Below are positions 34,696 to 43,024 of a stretch of 64,000 bases of DNA, one piece after another. Where the stretch lies: contig NZ_LT629739.1 of assembly GCF_900105045.1 (NCBI RefSeq), positions 1,612,001 through 1,676,000 of the forward strand, in the 5' to 3' direction. Origin of the DNA: Brevibacterium picturae. GTDB taxonomy: Bacteria; Actinomycetota; Actinomycetes; Actinomycetales; Brevibacteriaceae. Each line of letters begins with the position of its first letter. The stretch's first letter is position 1. The notes beneath the pieces were generated by a model. It saw only the letters and a program-made list of their open reading frames with translations. It ran no database searches and was not told the DNA's origin. Made by a program: the position numbers and the translations under genes.

Positions 34696-35487
34696 ATGAA
34701 CGCAGGCGATAGACGCGAAGAGATCATCTCGCGTGTTCGGACCCAGGGCGAGATGAGTGTCGAGGCACTGTCGGGAATGCTGGGGGTAACTGCTTCGACG
34801 ATTCGTCGCGACCTTGCCCGCCTCACCGAATCGGGTGAACTGACGCGCACCTACGGTGGAGTCATCGCCGTTCCCGCGGAGTCCGAAAGCACCGTGGACG
34901 AACGTTCCCATGAGGCCCCCGAGGTCAAAAGGGCGCTCGGCACCTGGTGTGCTCACCAGGTCCCGGCGGGCTCACACGTGCTGCTCGACGCCGGCAGCAC
35001 CACCGCGCAGATCGCTCGAGTTCTGCGCGACACCACCCCACTCTCCGTCGTCTCCACCGGCCTCACCTCTTTGCAGCAGATGACGGACTCCCCAGGTGTG
35101 GAATTCACGCTGCTCGGCGGCCGTTACCGATCGATCAGCCAGGGCTTCATCGGTCCGATCACCGAGGTCGGCTTGGAGAAGTTCACCTTCGACTTCGCCT
35201 TCTTGGGCGCGGACGCCGTCACCGCTGAGGACGGCGTGTGCGAGGCGTCGCCGGAGCAGGTCCGCCTCAAGGAACTCATGAGCAGACGGGCTGCGCATGT
35301 CTTCGTCGTCGCCCACGCCGCCAAACTGGGACAGCGTCCTTTCCATGCCTGGGCGGATCTGGGCAGCGGATGGACCCTCGTGACCGATGATTCCGCCGCG
35401 GCTGAGCAGATCGAAGCCTTCGAGGCCCGGGGAATCCGGGTGGTCACGGTCGACGCGATGGGCGCCGGGCACCCTCCCGGCGACTGA
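34696..35487 (+). CDS. DeoR/GlpR-family regulator
   Basis: 263 residues. N-terminal helix-turn-helix (RREEIISRVRTQGEMSVEAL, then GVTASTIRRDLARLTESGEL) and the DeoR sugar-phosphate sensor domain with LLDAGSTTAQIARVL and FLGADAVTAEDGVCEASPEQ. DeoR proteins respond to phosphorylated sugars, which suits regulation of the adjacent kinase-PdxA2 pathway by a 4-phospho-acid. It is the best local candidate to bind the TGCG-N7-YGCA boxes, although that link is inference. A start GAGAGAG site precedes the ATG. Confidence 0.9.
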   Translation: MNAGDRREEIISRVRTQGEMSVEALSGMLGVTASTIRRDLARLTESGELTRTYGGVIAVPAESESTVDERSHEAPEVKRALGTWCAHQVPAGSHVLLDAGSTTAQIARVLRDTTPLSVVSTGLTSLQQMTDSPGVEFTLLGGRYRSISQGFIGPITEVGLEKFTFDFAFLGADAVTAEDGVCEASPEQVRLKELMSRRAAHVFVVAHAAKLGQRPFHAWADLGSGWTLVTDDSAAAEQIEAFEARGIRVVTVDAMGAGHPPGD

Positions 35488-35502
35488 GAATCACATGCAC
35501 GC

Positions 35503-35548
35503 GACGAACGAGCTCCCTGACCCTTATCGGGCAGGGAGCTCGTTCGTC
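35503..35548. terminator. Bidirectional terminator between DeoR and sialidase-like genes
   Basis: A perfect 17-bp stem (35503-35519 with 35532-35548) and a 12-base loop between the convergent stops. Very stable. Confidence 0.75.
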
Positions 35549-35569
35549 TGATGGAGTGACGACAAGCGC

Positions 35570-36739
35570 TCAGCCCCAGAGCTTGCAATCGGTGTGGACC
35601 TGGTCCTCGACACCGGAGATCCAGTCCTCGGCGAAGACCACGTGCCGGACGGCTCGACGTGAGCTGTATGCGTAGACGACGTGGATGAGACCCTCGGAAT
35701 CGACGATGCCGTGGGGGTACTCCTGACGGCGATTGCTGCGCAGGTTGCCGGCACCGGTGAAACCGTCACCGGGTTCGATCTCGCGGCGAACGGGCCAAGT
35801 GCGTCCTTCGTCCTGGGAGACCGCGATGACGACCTTCATCCGCTCATAGGGCCACACAACGTCCCCCGGCTCCTCGGCGACCTGGTGCTCGTTCGAGACC
35901 AGAGCCAGCCTTCGGGAGGGAAGCAGGAATGCACTGAGACCGGCGTTGTTGTTCGGAACCTCGGTCGCCTCGGGCACGGTCCAGGTGTCGCCGCCGTCCT
36001 CGGACCGACTGAGGTAGACCCAGTCAGCAAACCGTGAGCGGAACAGGCAGACGAGCCGGCCCGGCTCGAGTTCGACGACGTTGGGATGAACCCGACCGGC
36101 GGCATCGGGAAACTCAACCTGCCGCCAGGTGACACCTTCATCGTCGGAGATCTGGAGAACTGGCTGATCCGAGCCGTTCTTCGACTCATCATCGAAGCAC
36201 AGCCATTGGGAATGAACCCACCTGCCGTCGCTGAGCACCTGGATGGGTTGGCGGCAGAAAGTGCCTTCACGGTCGAAGAGCAACTCCGGCTCCGACCAGG
36301 TAGCACCGTCGTCATCCGTTCGAATCACCTTCACCACCGAGGTGTGCTGCAGGTTGAATGTCTCCGGAACGCCGGACTGCCGTGAGAGCTGGGAGGTGTA
36401 GACCAGCCACACCGCTCCACCCGGAGCCTCGAACAGACCGGGATTCTGGTCGGAGCGGATCTCGTCATGAGTGACGGCCATCGATTCCGACCATGCTGCG
36501 GTGTTCGGGTCGAACTTGGACACGAGCACATCGATGTCCTTGTTCCCCTCGTCGCTGCCGCCGAACCAGGCCGCGAGCAGTCCCCCGCTTCGCAGCGCCA
36601 GAATCGTCGGGGCATGGTTGGATCGACGATCCGTATCGATGACGGTCGCTGCGTGACTGGTGCCTTCGAAGTACCGAAGCCTGCCATCGGCAGGTGGGGC
36701 CGGCACGTGTTCGAGCGTCGGATTCGCGAGCAGGTTCAT
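35570..36739 (-). CDS. Sialidase-like BNR/Asp-box protein (COG4692 type)
   Basis: 389 residues, predicted six-bladed propeller, with no signal peptide. Four Asp-box motifs (S-x-D-x-G-x-T-W) are visible: RTDDDGATW, SDDEGVTW, SEDGGDTW and SQDEGRTW. The start HAPTILALRSGGLLAAWFGG and the end RRQEYPHGIVDSEGLIHVVY match the predicted-neuraminidase group COG4692, whose true reaction is mostly unknown. Lack of a signal sequence implies a cytoplasmic glycosidase or lyase. It follows the second Nramp-like transporter on the same strand, which suggests that an imported glycoside is cleaved inside the cell. Confidence 0.8.
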   Translation of the reverse strand: MNLLANPTLEHVPAPPADGRLRYFEGTSHAATVIDTDRRSNHAPTILALRSGGLLAAWFGGSDEGNKDIDVLVSKFDPNTAAWSESMAVTHDEIRSDQNPGLFEAPGGAVWLVYTSQLSRQSGVPETFNLQHTSVVKVIRTDDDGATWSEPELLFDREGTFCRQPIQVLSDGRWVHSQWLCFDDESKNGSDQPVLQISDDEGVTWRQVEFPDAAGRVHPNVVELEPGRLVCLFRSRFADWVYLSRSEDGGDTWTVPEATEVPNNNAGLSAFLLPSRRLALVSNEHQVAEEPGDVVWPYERMKVVIAVSQDEGRTWPVRREIEPGDGFTGAGNLRSNRRQEYPHGIVDSEGLIHVVYAYSSRRAVRHVVFAEDWISGVEDQVHTDCKLWG

Positions 36740-36818
36740 GCGTTGTTCCTTTTAGTTACTGTCCAGGTCGAAGGTGCTGTCCAAGTCGGTGTGGTGTTGC
36801 CGTCGAGATCAGTTCGGC

Positions 36819-38192
36819 TCACCCGAATGCGGTTTCGAACATTGACGGTATCTGCATGGCGATCTGGACTCCGACGATGATCGCGATGAGGCCGAGAAGA
36901 GCGAGGATTGCTGTCTGCCACTTCGGATTCACCGCGTAGTTGTGCATGTGCTTCTTCCTCGACGTCAGCAGGAGGATGCAGACGACGATGATGGGCAGGC
37001 TGAGCACGGTCGAGATCGCGGTGCCGACGATGTTGAGAGAGATCAGGTCGGGTGCGCCCGGAATCGTGGATGCCAGTGGAACGATGATGAAGACGATCGC
37101 CTGGATCCACCGGAAGGCGGGATTCTCCTCATCACGACCCAGATACTTCCGCATGGAGGGCACCGAATGGTTGATGCCGTTGATGGCCAGCTGTGCGAAG
37201 CCGCGGGACTGCGGTGGGAAGCTCGTCATCGCGGCGAAGAAGATGCACATCCACAGGAGGAAGGGGCCCGCCGGGCCGACCGCGACGGAGAGCATGTGAG
37301 AGAGGTCGAACTCGTCGGAGATCGAGAAGCCTTCATGTGCAGCGCTGAATTCGGCGGCCACAATCCAGAAGAGAAGGTTGATGACGAGCAGCGGAGCCAT
37401 GCCGGCAATGAGGTCGAACTGCTGCATGCGCCGATACTTCGGCCCCACCCAGCCTTTGTCGCGCATGAACCCGGAGTAGAGCAGGTTCGGCATATTGCCA
37501 GCGATCGTGCCGATGGTCGCCGAGGCGATGACGATGGGAGCGAAGGCCGAGGTGTTCTGCTCTGGCGGGACCTCGAACGCCAGACCCTGCACGAATCCCT
37601 CGATGTCGAAGGTGCCGATCTTGATGAGCGCGTAGATGAACGCGACGATCATGGCCACCGATGCGAAGCGCGCGAAGTATTCGAGGACGACGAACTGCTT
37701 GCGCAGCATCACCAGTGACAGGGTCAGCGCCACGATGATCAGTGCGCAGAAGAAGCGTCCCCAGCTTCCACCCCATTGACCTCCGGTGAGCTCATGCAGA
37801 CCGGTAGACGCCGCGAGAACGAAGGTCGCCTGGGTGATGAAACCGGCGATGATGACGACTCCCGCCATGACGCCGGGGAGCGCAGGAGCCAGACGGGCAA
37901 ATCCGTCGAGGATCTGGCTGTCCCCGTGCTTGTTCATCAGCGTGTACTTCGCAATGGACGAAATGATGAAGGTGCGCGCAACTAAAGACAGAATCAAGGT
38001 CCACAGCAGCGCGTACCCGTAGGAAGCGCCCGAGACCGAGGAACTGACGAGATCGCCCGTCCCGAGGAACGACATCGCGAGCACCAGGCCCGGCCCCACC
38101 GAGGTGACGAGCCCGAGTCCGCGCGGCAGAGGTATTTGGCTCGGCTTCGACGAGGGGGAACGACTGTTCATGCTATGGACGTCAGTGGCCAT
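36819..38192 (-). CDS. Nramp-fold transporter, non-canonical (second copy)
   Basis: About 457 residues from an ATG at 38192 (GGAG nearby). About 11 membrane segments. The first helix reads SVGPGLVLAMSFLGTGDLVS, where canonical Nramp proteins have DPGN; here it is GTGD. Segment 6 reads GTIAGNMPNLLYSGFM, retaining MP but with Asn in place of the metal-ligand His. It is therefore unlikely to be an ordinary Mn/Fe importer. It is cotranscribed with the sialidase-like gene and shares an operator type with the other acid-sugar genes. Confidence 0.78.
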   Translation of the reverse strand: MATDVHSMNSRSPSSKPSQIPLPRGLGLVTSVGPGLVLAMSFLGTGDLVSSSVSGASYGYALLWTLILSLVARTFIISSIAKYTLMNKHGDSQILDGFARLAPALPGVMAGVVIIAGFITQATFVLAASTGLHELTGGQWGGSWGRFFCALIIVALTLSLVMLRKQFVVLEYFARFASVAMIVAFIYALIKIGTFDIEGFVQGLAFEVPPEQNTSAFAPIVIASATIGTIAGNMPNLLYSGFMRDKGWVGPKYRRMQQFDLIAGMAPLLVINLLFWIVAAEFSAAHEGFSISDEFDLSHMLSVAVGPAGPFLLWMCIFFAAMTSFPPQSRGFAQLAINGINHSVPSMRKYLGRDEENPAFRWIQAIVFIIVPLASTIPGAPDLISLNIVGTAISTVLSLPIIVVCILLLTSRKKHMHNYAVNPKWQTAILALLGLIAIIVGVQIAMQIPSMFETAFG

Positions 38193-38312
38193 GGCGAGCA
38201 CTCCAGTGTGTAGATGATTGGTCGGGTGAGACCGTTGCACAATCAAAACAGATTCCTCAGGTGAATTCACACCCACCGTGCTGCGCGGTCTACGTAGAGA
38301 CTAACTCATATA

Positions 38313-38327
38313 TGCGTATTCTGCGCA
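38313..38327. promoter_or_regulatory. TGCG-N7-CGCA operator in the Nramp2/TSUP divergent region
   Basis: TGCGTATTCTGCGCA, the perfect form of the boxes at 27373-27409 and 32134-32169. Degenerate neighbours lie at 38282-38296 and 38333-38347. A separate palindrome CACCTAGGTG is at 38368-38377. The 286-base region otherwise holds no gene. Confidence 0.6.
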
Positions 38328-38478
38328 ACCAGTGCGTCCATATGCCGGGACATTAGCTCACTCTGCGCACCTAGGTGGCACAGTGTGAGATAGATCAGTC
38401 GATAAGTGCAGTGATCCGCTGTCTCACTCGACGGCGCTGAGGAGCCTCAGTGTCACATTGCGAAGGAGCAGAGTTTCG

Positions 38479-39210
38479 ATGGAATTGGTCCACTACCTCA
38501 TCATCGGTGCAGTGGTGTTGGGCTCAGCCTGCGTCCAAGGCTCCATCGGGTTCGGTCTGGGTATGATCACCGCCCCAGTGCTCGTCCTCCTCGAATCGGA
38601 TCTGCTTCCCGCCACGCTGCTTCTGCTTGCGGTTCTCACGTCACTGACGGCATTTCTGCGAGAGCGTGCCGACGTCGATTGGAAGCTGGTGGGCTGGGGA
38701 GTTCTCGGGCGCTTGCCAGGAATAGTCATGGGCACCATCGCTGTGGTGCTGTTGCCGAATGAGGGTTTGTCGCTCCTCTTGGCGATCACCGTGCTGGGAG
38801 GAGTTGGATTCAGCCTGGTGGGGTGGGCTCCCGAAGCCCGGGGGCGGAACATATTCTTTGCCAGCAGTGTCTCCGGAGTCTTCGGCACGGCGACAAGCAT
38901 CGGTGGTCCTCCCATCGCCCTTGTGCTTCGGTCCCTCGACCCATCGCCGATGCGCTCAACGATGAGCGCCTATTTCACGATTGGCAGCATCTTGTCACTG
39001 ACCGGGCTGACGATCGGCGGTGAGGTCAGAAGCGAACATCTGCTCGCTGCGGCAACATTGCTGCCGTTCATGGTCGCCGGCCTGTGGCTGTCGAACCTGG
39101 TCATTCGTCGCGCCAATCGCCGGGTGCTCTACCGCATGGCGGTGGGCGCGTCCATCATCGGGGCGCTTCTGGTGATCGGCGAAGTGAGCTTCTCTCTGCT
39201 CACACGGTGA
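38479..39210 (+). CDS. TSUP (TauE/SafE) family sulfite/anion exporter
   Basis: About 243 residues from an ATG at 38479, ten bases after GAAGGAG. Eight membrane segments. The first TSUP repeat GSACVQGSIGFGLGMITAPV and the second, ASSVSGVFGTATSIGGPPIA, are both intact. Members export or import sulfite, sulfoacetate, taurine or other organic acids. It is divergent from the second Nramp-like gene across the TGCG operator, so it may export an end product of the pathway. Its 3' end overlaps the convergent DUF1345 gene by 11 bases. Confidence 0.88.
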   Translation: MELVHYLIIGAVVLGSACVQGSIGFGLGMITAPVLVLLESDLLPATLLLLAVLTSLTAFLRERADVDWKLVGWGVLGRLPGIVMGTIAVVLLPNEGLSLLLAITVLGGVGFSLVGWAPEARGRNIFFASSVSGVFGTATSIGGPPIALVLRSLDPSPMRSTMSAYFTIGSILSLTGLTIGGEVRSEHLLAAATLLPFMVAGLWLSNLVIRRANRRVLYRMAVGASIIGALLVIGEVSFSLLTR

Positions 39211-39940
39211 TGTACGACAGAAACATCGACACCAGCGTCGCCACGACGACCGAGTTGAATGCGAATGCGACGATGACATTGCTGCGCACGAGACGCCACC
39301 CCGCGCGTGTCACGGCTTTTCCGGGCAGCGCCGCAGTCATCGTGGACGAAAGCACAGAAAACGTCAGATAGTCGCTGAAATTACTCGGCTCGTCCATATC
39401 GAATTCGAGTTGCCTTTCGCCTGCACTCCCCCCGCCGCTGAGATCCAAGCGCATGTATTCGAGCGCGAACGAATACACCATGACAGCCCACGACGCGACG
39501 ACGTTCGCGAGGCCGAGCGCCACAGCGATGCTGGGGTTCTCGTCCGAGCCCATGGTGACGAGGTAGATGTTGAGCACGATCGCGACATAGGCTGCCAGGG
39601 TTGCCCACGACACCGCTCCGCCGCCGCTGAGGTACCGTCTCCACCAGATGCGATTGCGAGCGATCGCCCACTTAGCGTGCACGATGAGCTCCGTTTGGCT
39701 CAGCTCCTGCAGGCCGGCATGAGTCCACAGCAGGTAGACGAAGGAGAAGACTGGCCAGGCCACGAGGAAGAGAGCAATGAGCTTCTCAGCGACGCCGCCC
39801 AGCTGCGATGCTTCGGAACCCAGCGGGCTGAACCCCAGTCCCAGGACCAGAACGAGGCCGACGACCAGCGCGGGCAGCATGGCCACGTTCGCGCGCGTGT
39901 CGTCGGAGATCGTGATCATCTGACTGTGCGTGGGCCTCAT
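39200..39940 (-). CDS. DUF1345 membrane protein
   Basis: 246 residues with five or six membrane segments. It fits DUF1345: the central AIARNRIWWRRYLSGGGAVS, then NVVASWAVMVYSFALEYMRL and the characteristic NFSDYLTFSVLSSTM. No function is established for this family. A second in-frame ATG at 39919 is possible. It is codirectional with, and 124 bases downstream of, the amidase operon; cotranscription is uncertain. Confidence 0.75.
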   Translation of the reverse strand: MRPTHSQMITISDDTRANVAMLPALVVGLVLVLGLGFSPLGSEASQLGGVAEKLIALFLVAWPVFSFVYLLWTHAGLQELSQTELIVHAKWAIARNRIWWRRYLSGGGAVSWATLAAYVAIVLNIYLVTMGSDENPSIAVALGLANVVASWAVMVYSFALEYMRLDLSGGGSAGERQLEFDMDEPSNFSDYLTFSVLSSTMTAALPGKAVTRAGWRLVRSNVIVAFAFNSVVVATLVSMFLSYITV

Positions 39941-40064
39941 GGTCTGACGGCTCCGCTTCGATCGAGCTGGTGGTGGTTCCTTTCACCTTAGCCGAGACAA
40001 TGCCTGGCCGACTCGTACTTTCGCCCGTGGACCGACTCCGTCCGCCGACCCTGCTGACCTTGGC

Positions 40065-41456
40065 TCAGAACCCGGCGACGAACTCGAGGAGCATCTCATC
40101 ACTGTGCGGCCGGCCGACGATTTGGACCGATTCGGGTCGGGAGTCCGGGTCCGCCTCGGACTCTGCTCCAGCTTTCGAGCCACCGATCGATGACCCGCTG
40201 CCCCAAGACCCGTCGTGCACCGGCCCGATCGGCAATGTCGCCGCCGGCCACCCCAACACGTTGAAGGGCATCGCATAGCGCATGAATTTCGCCGCAGACT
40301 CCTGCCCGATCTCATCCCAGCGAATCGCTTCTCCCTCGATCGCAGGTGTGACGATATAGTCGACATCATCGAAGATTGCCACTGCTTCTGCGCGAAGCTC
40401 CTCCAACGCGGCGACCTGCTCTCGGTATTCGCCCTCGGTGATCGTCTGGCCCGACATGATCTTCGCCCACACTCCGGGCTGGTACGCCTCGCCCTGCTCG
40501 TCGGCGAACTGACTGTGCAGCACGTAGGCCTCGTAGCGCCGCACGATGTCGTAGATCCCGACGAGCCGCTCGATGATCTCGACCAATTCCTCAGACTTCG
40601 CCGAGGTGGTTCTGACGTCACCGAGGTGCTGTTCGGTCCACGCTCGTGCCCCGTCCGCCGATTCGTCGGCGGTCGTCAGAAGGCTGGTGTCGACTGTGGG
40701 TGTCTCCGCCTGCACCGCTTTGCCACCGCTGTCCCCTCGACCGTTCCCAGAGATGGCCGCGAACGCCGAGGTGAGCAATGAGATGTCCCGAGCGAAGAGT
40801 CCGACCGTGTCGAAGGACGGCGACAGCGGGAACACACCTTCTGTCGGCACAACGCCGAACGTCGGCTTGAACCCGATGATGCCCTGGCACACTGCCGGAA
40901 TGCGCACCGATCCCGCGGTGTCCGTCCCCACGGCCAGTGGAACCACGCCAGCTGCGACCAGGGCCGCAGATCCCGAGCTCGACCCGGCGGTGCACAGCGC
41001 CGGGCCAATCGGATTGACGACCCGGCCGAAGGCGCTCTCATCACCGAGGATGCCGTATGAGTACTCCTGGCAGTTCGTCTTCGCCACCGGCAGCGCTCCG
41101 GCCCTCTCCAGGCGGTCCACGACAGGGGCGGTTGTGCTCGGATCCGGTCCGCTGCTGACCTTCGACCCCATCGTCGTCGGAAATCCCGCAACGTCGATGA
41201 CGTCCTTGATCGCGAAAGGGATCCCCTCAAGGCTTCGTTCCGATTCACCTGCCGCAGCACGGGCTTCTGACTTCCGTGCAAGTGTGCGTGCACGGTCGGC
41301 CATCGCCGAGGTGACGGCATTGAGATCTCGCCCGATGCCCTCGACTGCCTCGAGAGTCCCCTCCAAGCGCTCCACCGCGCCATGCCCGAAATGTGCTCCG
41401 TGATTCTCGTTCACGATTCCCATCGTGCCAGATGCTCGTCGATCCGCACCGTTCAT
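40065..41456 (-). CDS. Amidase-signature hydrolase (second amidase of operon)
   Basis: 463 residues from an ATG at 41456 that overlaps the preceding amidase stop (ATGA). The Ser-cisSer-Lys triad is visible: Lys in FAIKDVIDVAG, Ser in AGSSSGSAALVAAG and the nucleophile region GTDTAGSVRIPAVC. Amidase-signature enzymes hydrolyse amides, carbamates or allophanate. The C-terminus has a Gly/Ser-rich stretch near residue 425. With its neighbour it suggests two successive amide cleavages, or subunits with different substrate ranges. Confidence 0.88.
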   Translation of the reverse strand: MNGADRRASGTMGIVNENHGAHFGHGAVERLEGTLEAVEGIGRDLNAVTSAMADRARTLARKSEARAAAGESERSLEGIPFAIKDVIDVAGFPTTMGSKVSSGPDPSTTAPVVDRLERAGALPVAKTNCQEYSYGILGDESAFGRVVNPIGPALCTAGSSSGSAALVAAGVVPLAVGTDTAGSVRIPAVCQGIIGFKPTFGVVPTEGVFPLSPSFDTVGLFARDISLLTSAFAAISGNGRGDSGGKAVQAETPTVDTSLLTTADESADGARAWTEQHLGDVRTTSAKSEELVEIIERLVGIYDIVRRYEAYVLHSQFADEQGEAYQPGVWAKIMSGQTITEGEYREQVAALEELRAEAVAIFDDVDYIVTPAIEGEAIRWDEIGQESAAKFMRYAMPFNVLGWPAATLPIGPVHDGSWGSGSSIGGSKAGAESEADPDSRPESVQIVGRPHSDEMLLEFVAGF

Positions 41457-43024
41457 CCCGGCGCCAGGCCCTCCCACGGCACCAGCTGCTCCACCGCAGC
41501 AGCCACGTCGAAAGCGCTGCGGTCGTCGAACGGGTGCGCGATGACCTGCACTCCGGTCGGGATCCCGCAGTCGGCCATGCCGGAGGGCACGTTGACGATC
41601 GGCACCCGATTGCAGATGTTGAATGGCATCGTCATGTGCGACTGCCAATAGTGGTCGAGGCCCGTACCTGACCCACCCGCGTCGTATCCTCCAGCACTCA
41701 CCCCGCCCGCCGAGTCCGACGCCGCTCCACGACCGTCCCGTCCCACGCCCGTGGAATCGATCGTGATCCCGCCCAGATAACTGCCGTCGGCAGCCAGTCC
41801 CGCCACCGCCGAGGTGGGGGCGAGAAGCACGTCGAATCCGTCCATTGCGGTGGCGAGTTCCGCTTGGATCGCAGCTTCCGCAACCAGTCCTTCGTACTGC
41901 GAATGGCGGGCAGCGACCGCCTCGGCGTCGGCCATGAACTGGAGCGTGTAGTCGGCCAGAGTGTCCTCGTGCCCGCGCGTCGCGGCTCGCATCGCAGGGG
42001 CGAGGATGTTTCCGAAGTGGGTGAACGCGGTTTCGAAGATTCGCTCCGCCGTCCACGGCAGTGCGATCTCCTCGACGACGGCTCCGGCTGCCTCGAGCGC
42101 CGAGGCGACTGCGCGGGTATTGCCGAGGATGTCCTCGCCGACGGGGAAGTCCCCCAGCTGCAGGCACACAGCGATGCGTTTTCCGGCCAATGAATCGAGA
42201 ACCTCGGCGGAGTCAGCGTCGAACCCGTCGAGGAAACCGGGAGAATCGATCGTCGCGTGGTCACTGGGGTCGACGCCGACCATCACTCGCGCGAGCAGTG
42301 CAGTGTCGGCGACCGTACGTGCCATCGGCCCATCTCCGCGATACCAGTCGGCGGACAGAGGCGGGGCTCCCGGAATCCGGCCATAGGGAGCCTTGTAGCC
42401 GACGGTGCCGGTGAATGCGGCAGGCAGCCTGGTCGATCCGGCAATGTCCGAGGCCGTCGCCAAGGGCGCGAATCCGGCTGCCAGGGCCGCACCCGATCCA
42501 CCCGAGGACCCACCTGGTGAGAGCTCGGGGTTCCACGGATTGCGGGTGACTCCCCACATCGGTGAGTGGGTGATCGTCGCGCAGCTGAACTCCGGGGAGG
42601 TCGCCCGGGCATGGACGAATCCCCCGGCCTTGCGGATGCGGCGGATGATCACGGCATCGGCACTCGCCATGGTGTCGCCTTCGTGAGCAAGGCCCTGGGT
42701 GAGCGTGCGACCGCTGATCGCGTGCTTCTCCTTGGCGATCACAGGCAGTCCGAGCAGCGGCCGGTGGGCCGTCGCCTCGGCGAGGTCATCGGGTGTGGCA
42801 TTCGCGTAGAAATGTTCCGCGGCCCTCGCCGAGGTGACCGCTTCCTCAAGGACTTCCGTGACCGCATTGATGCGCTCATCCTCTGAGGTGATGCGGCCGA
42901 TGACGGCGCCGAGGTAGTCGACCGGGGAGAGTTCCTTCGACCGGAACTTCGCGAGTGCGTCGGTGGCGCTCAACGCCCAGGTGACTGTGGTTCCGGACCT
43001 CGACGAGGAGGATGCCGGGCTCAT
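41453..43024 (-). CDS. Amidase-signature hydrolase (first amidase of operon)
   Basis: 523 residues. Triad elements: Lys in PVIAKEKHAISG, cis-Ser region LSPGGSSGGSGAALAAGFAP and nucleophile ASDIAGSTRLPAAF. A low-complexity Gly/Ser/Asp insert lies near residue 445-465. Both ends overlap neighbours by ATGA (M20 gene upstream, amidase downstream), so the three are translationally coupled. The substrate is unknown; amides, hydantoin- or urea-derived compounds are candidates. Confidence 0.88.
   Translation of the reverse strand: MSPASSSSRSGTTVTWALSATDALAKFRSKELSPVDYLGAVIGRITSEDERINAVTEVLEEAVTSARAAEHFYANATPDDLAEATAHRPLLGLPVIAKEKHAISGRTLTQGLAHEGDTMASADAVIIRRIRKAGGFVHARATSPEFSCATITHSPMWGVTRNPWNPELSPGGSSGGSGAALAAGFAPLATASDIAGSTRLPAAFTGTVGYKAPYGRIPGAPPLSADWYRGDGPMARTVADTALLARVMVGVDPSDHATIDSPGFLDGFDADSAEVLDSLAGKRIAVCLQLGDFPVGEDILGNTRAVASALEAAGAVVEEIALPWTAERIFETAFTHFGNILAPAMRAATRGHEDTLADYTLQFMADAEAVAARHSQYEGLVAEAAIQAELATAMDGFDVLLAPTSAVAGLAADGSYLGGITIDSTGVGRDGRGAASDSAGGVSAGGYDAGGSGTGLDHYWQSHMTMPFNICNRVPIVNVPSGMADCGIPTGVQVIAHPFDDRSAFDVAAAVEQLVPWEGLAPG

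Noticed and set aside
40065..42167. Extended 700-codon reading of the amidase at 40065
   Set aside because: The first 237 codons are an out-of-frame overlap with the upstream amidase; the ATG at 41456 with an ATGA junction is the true start.
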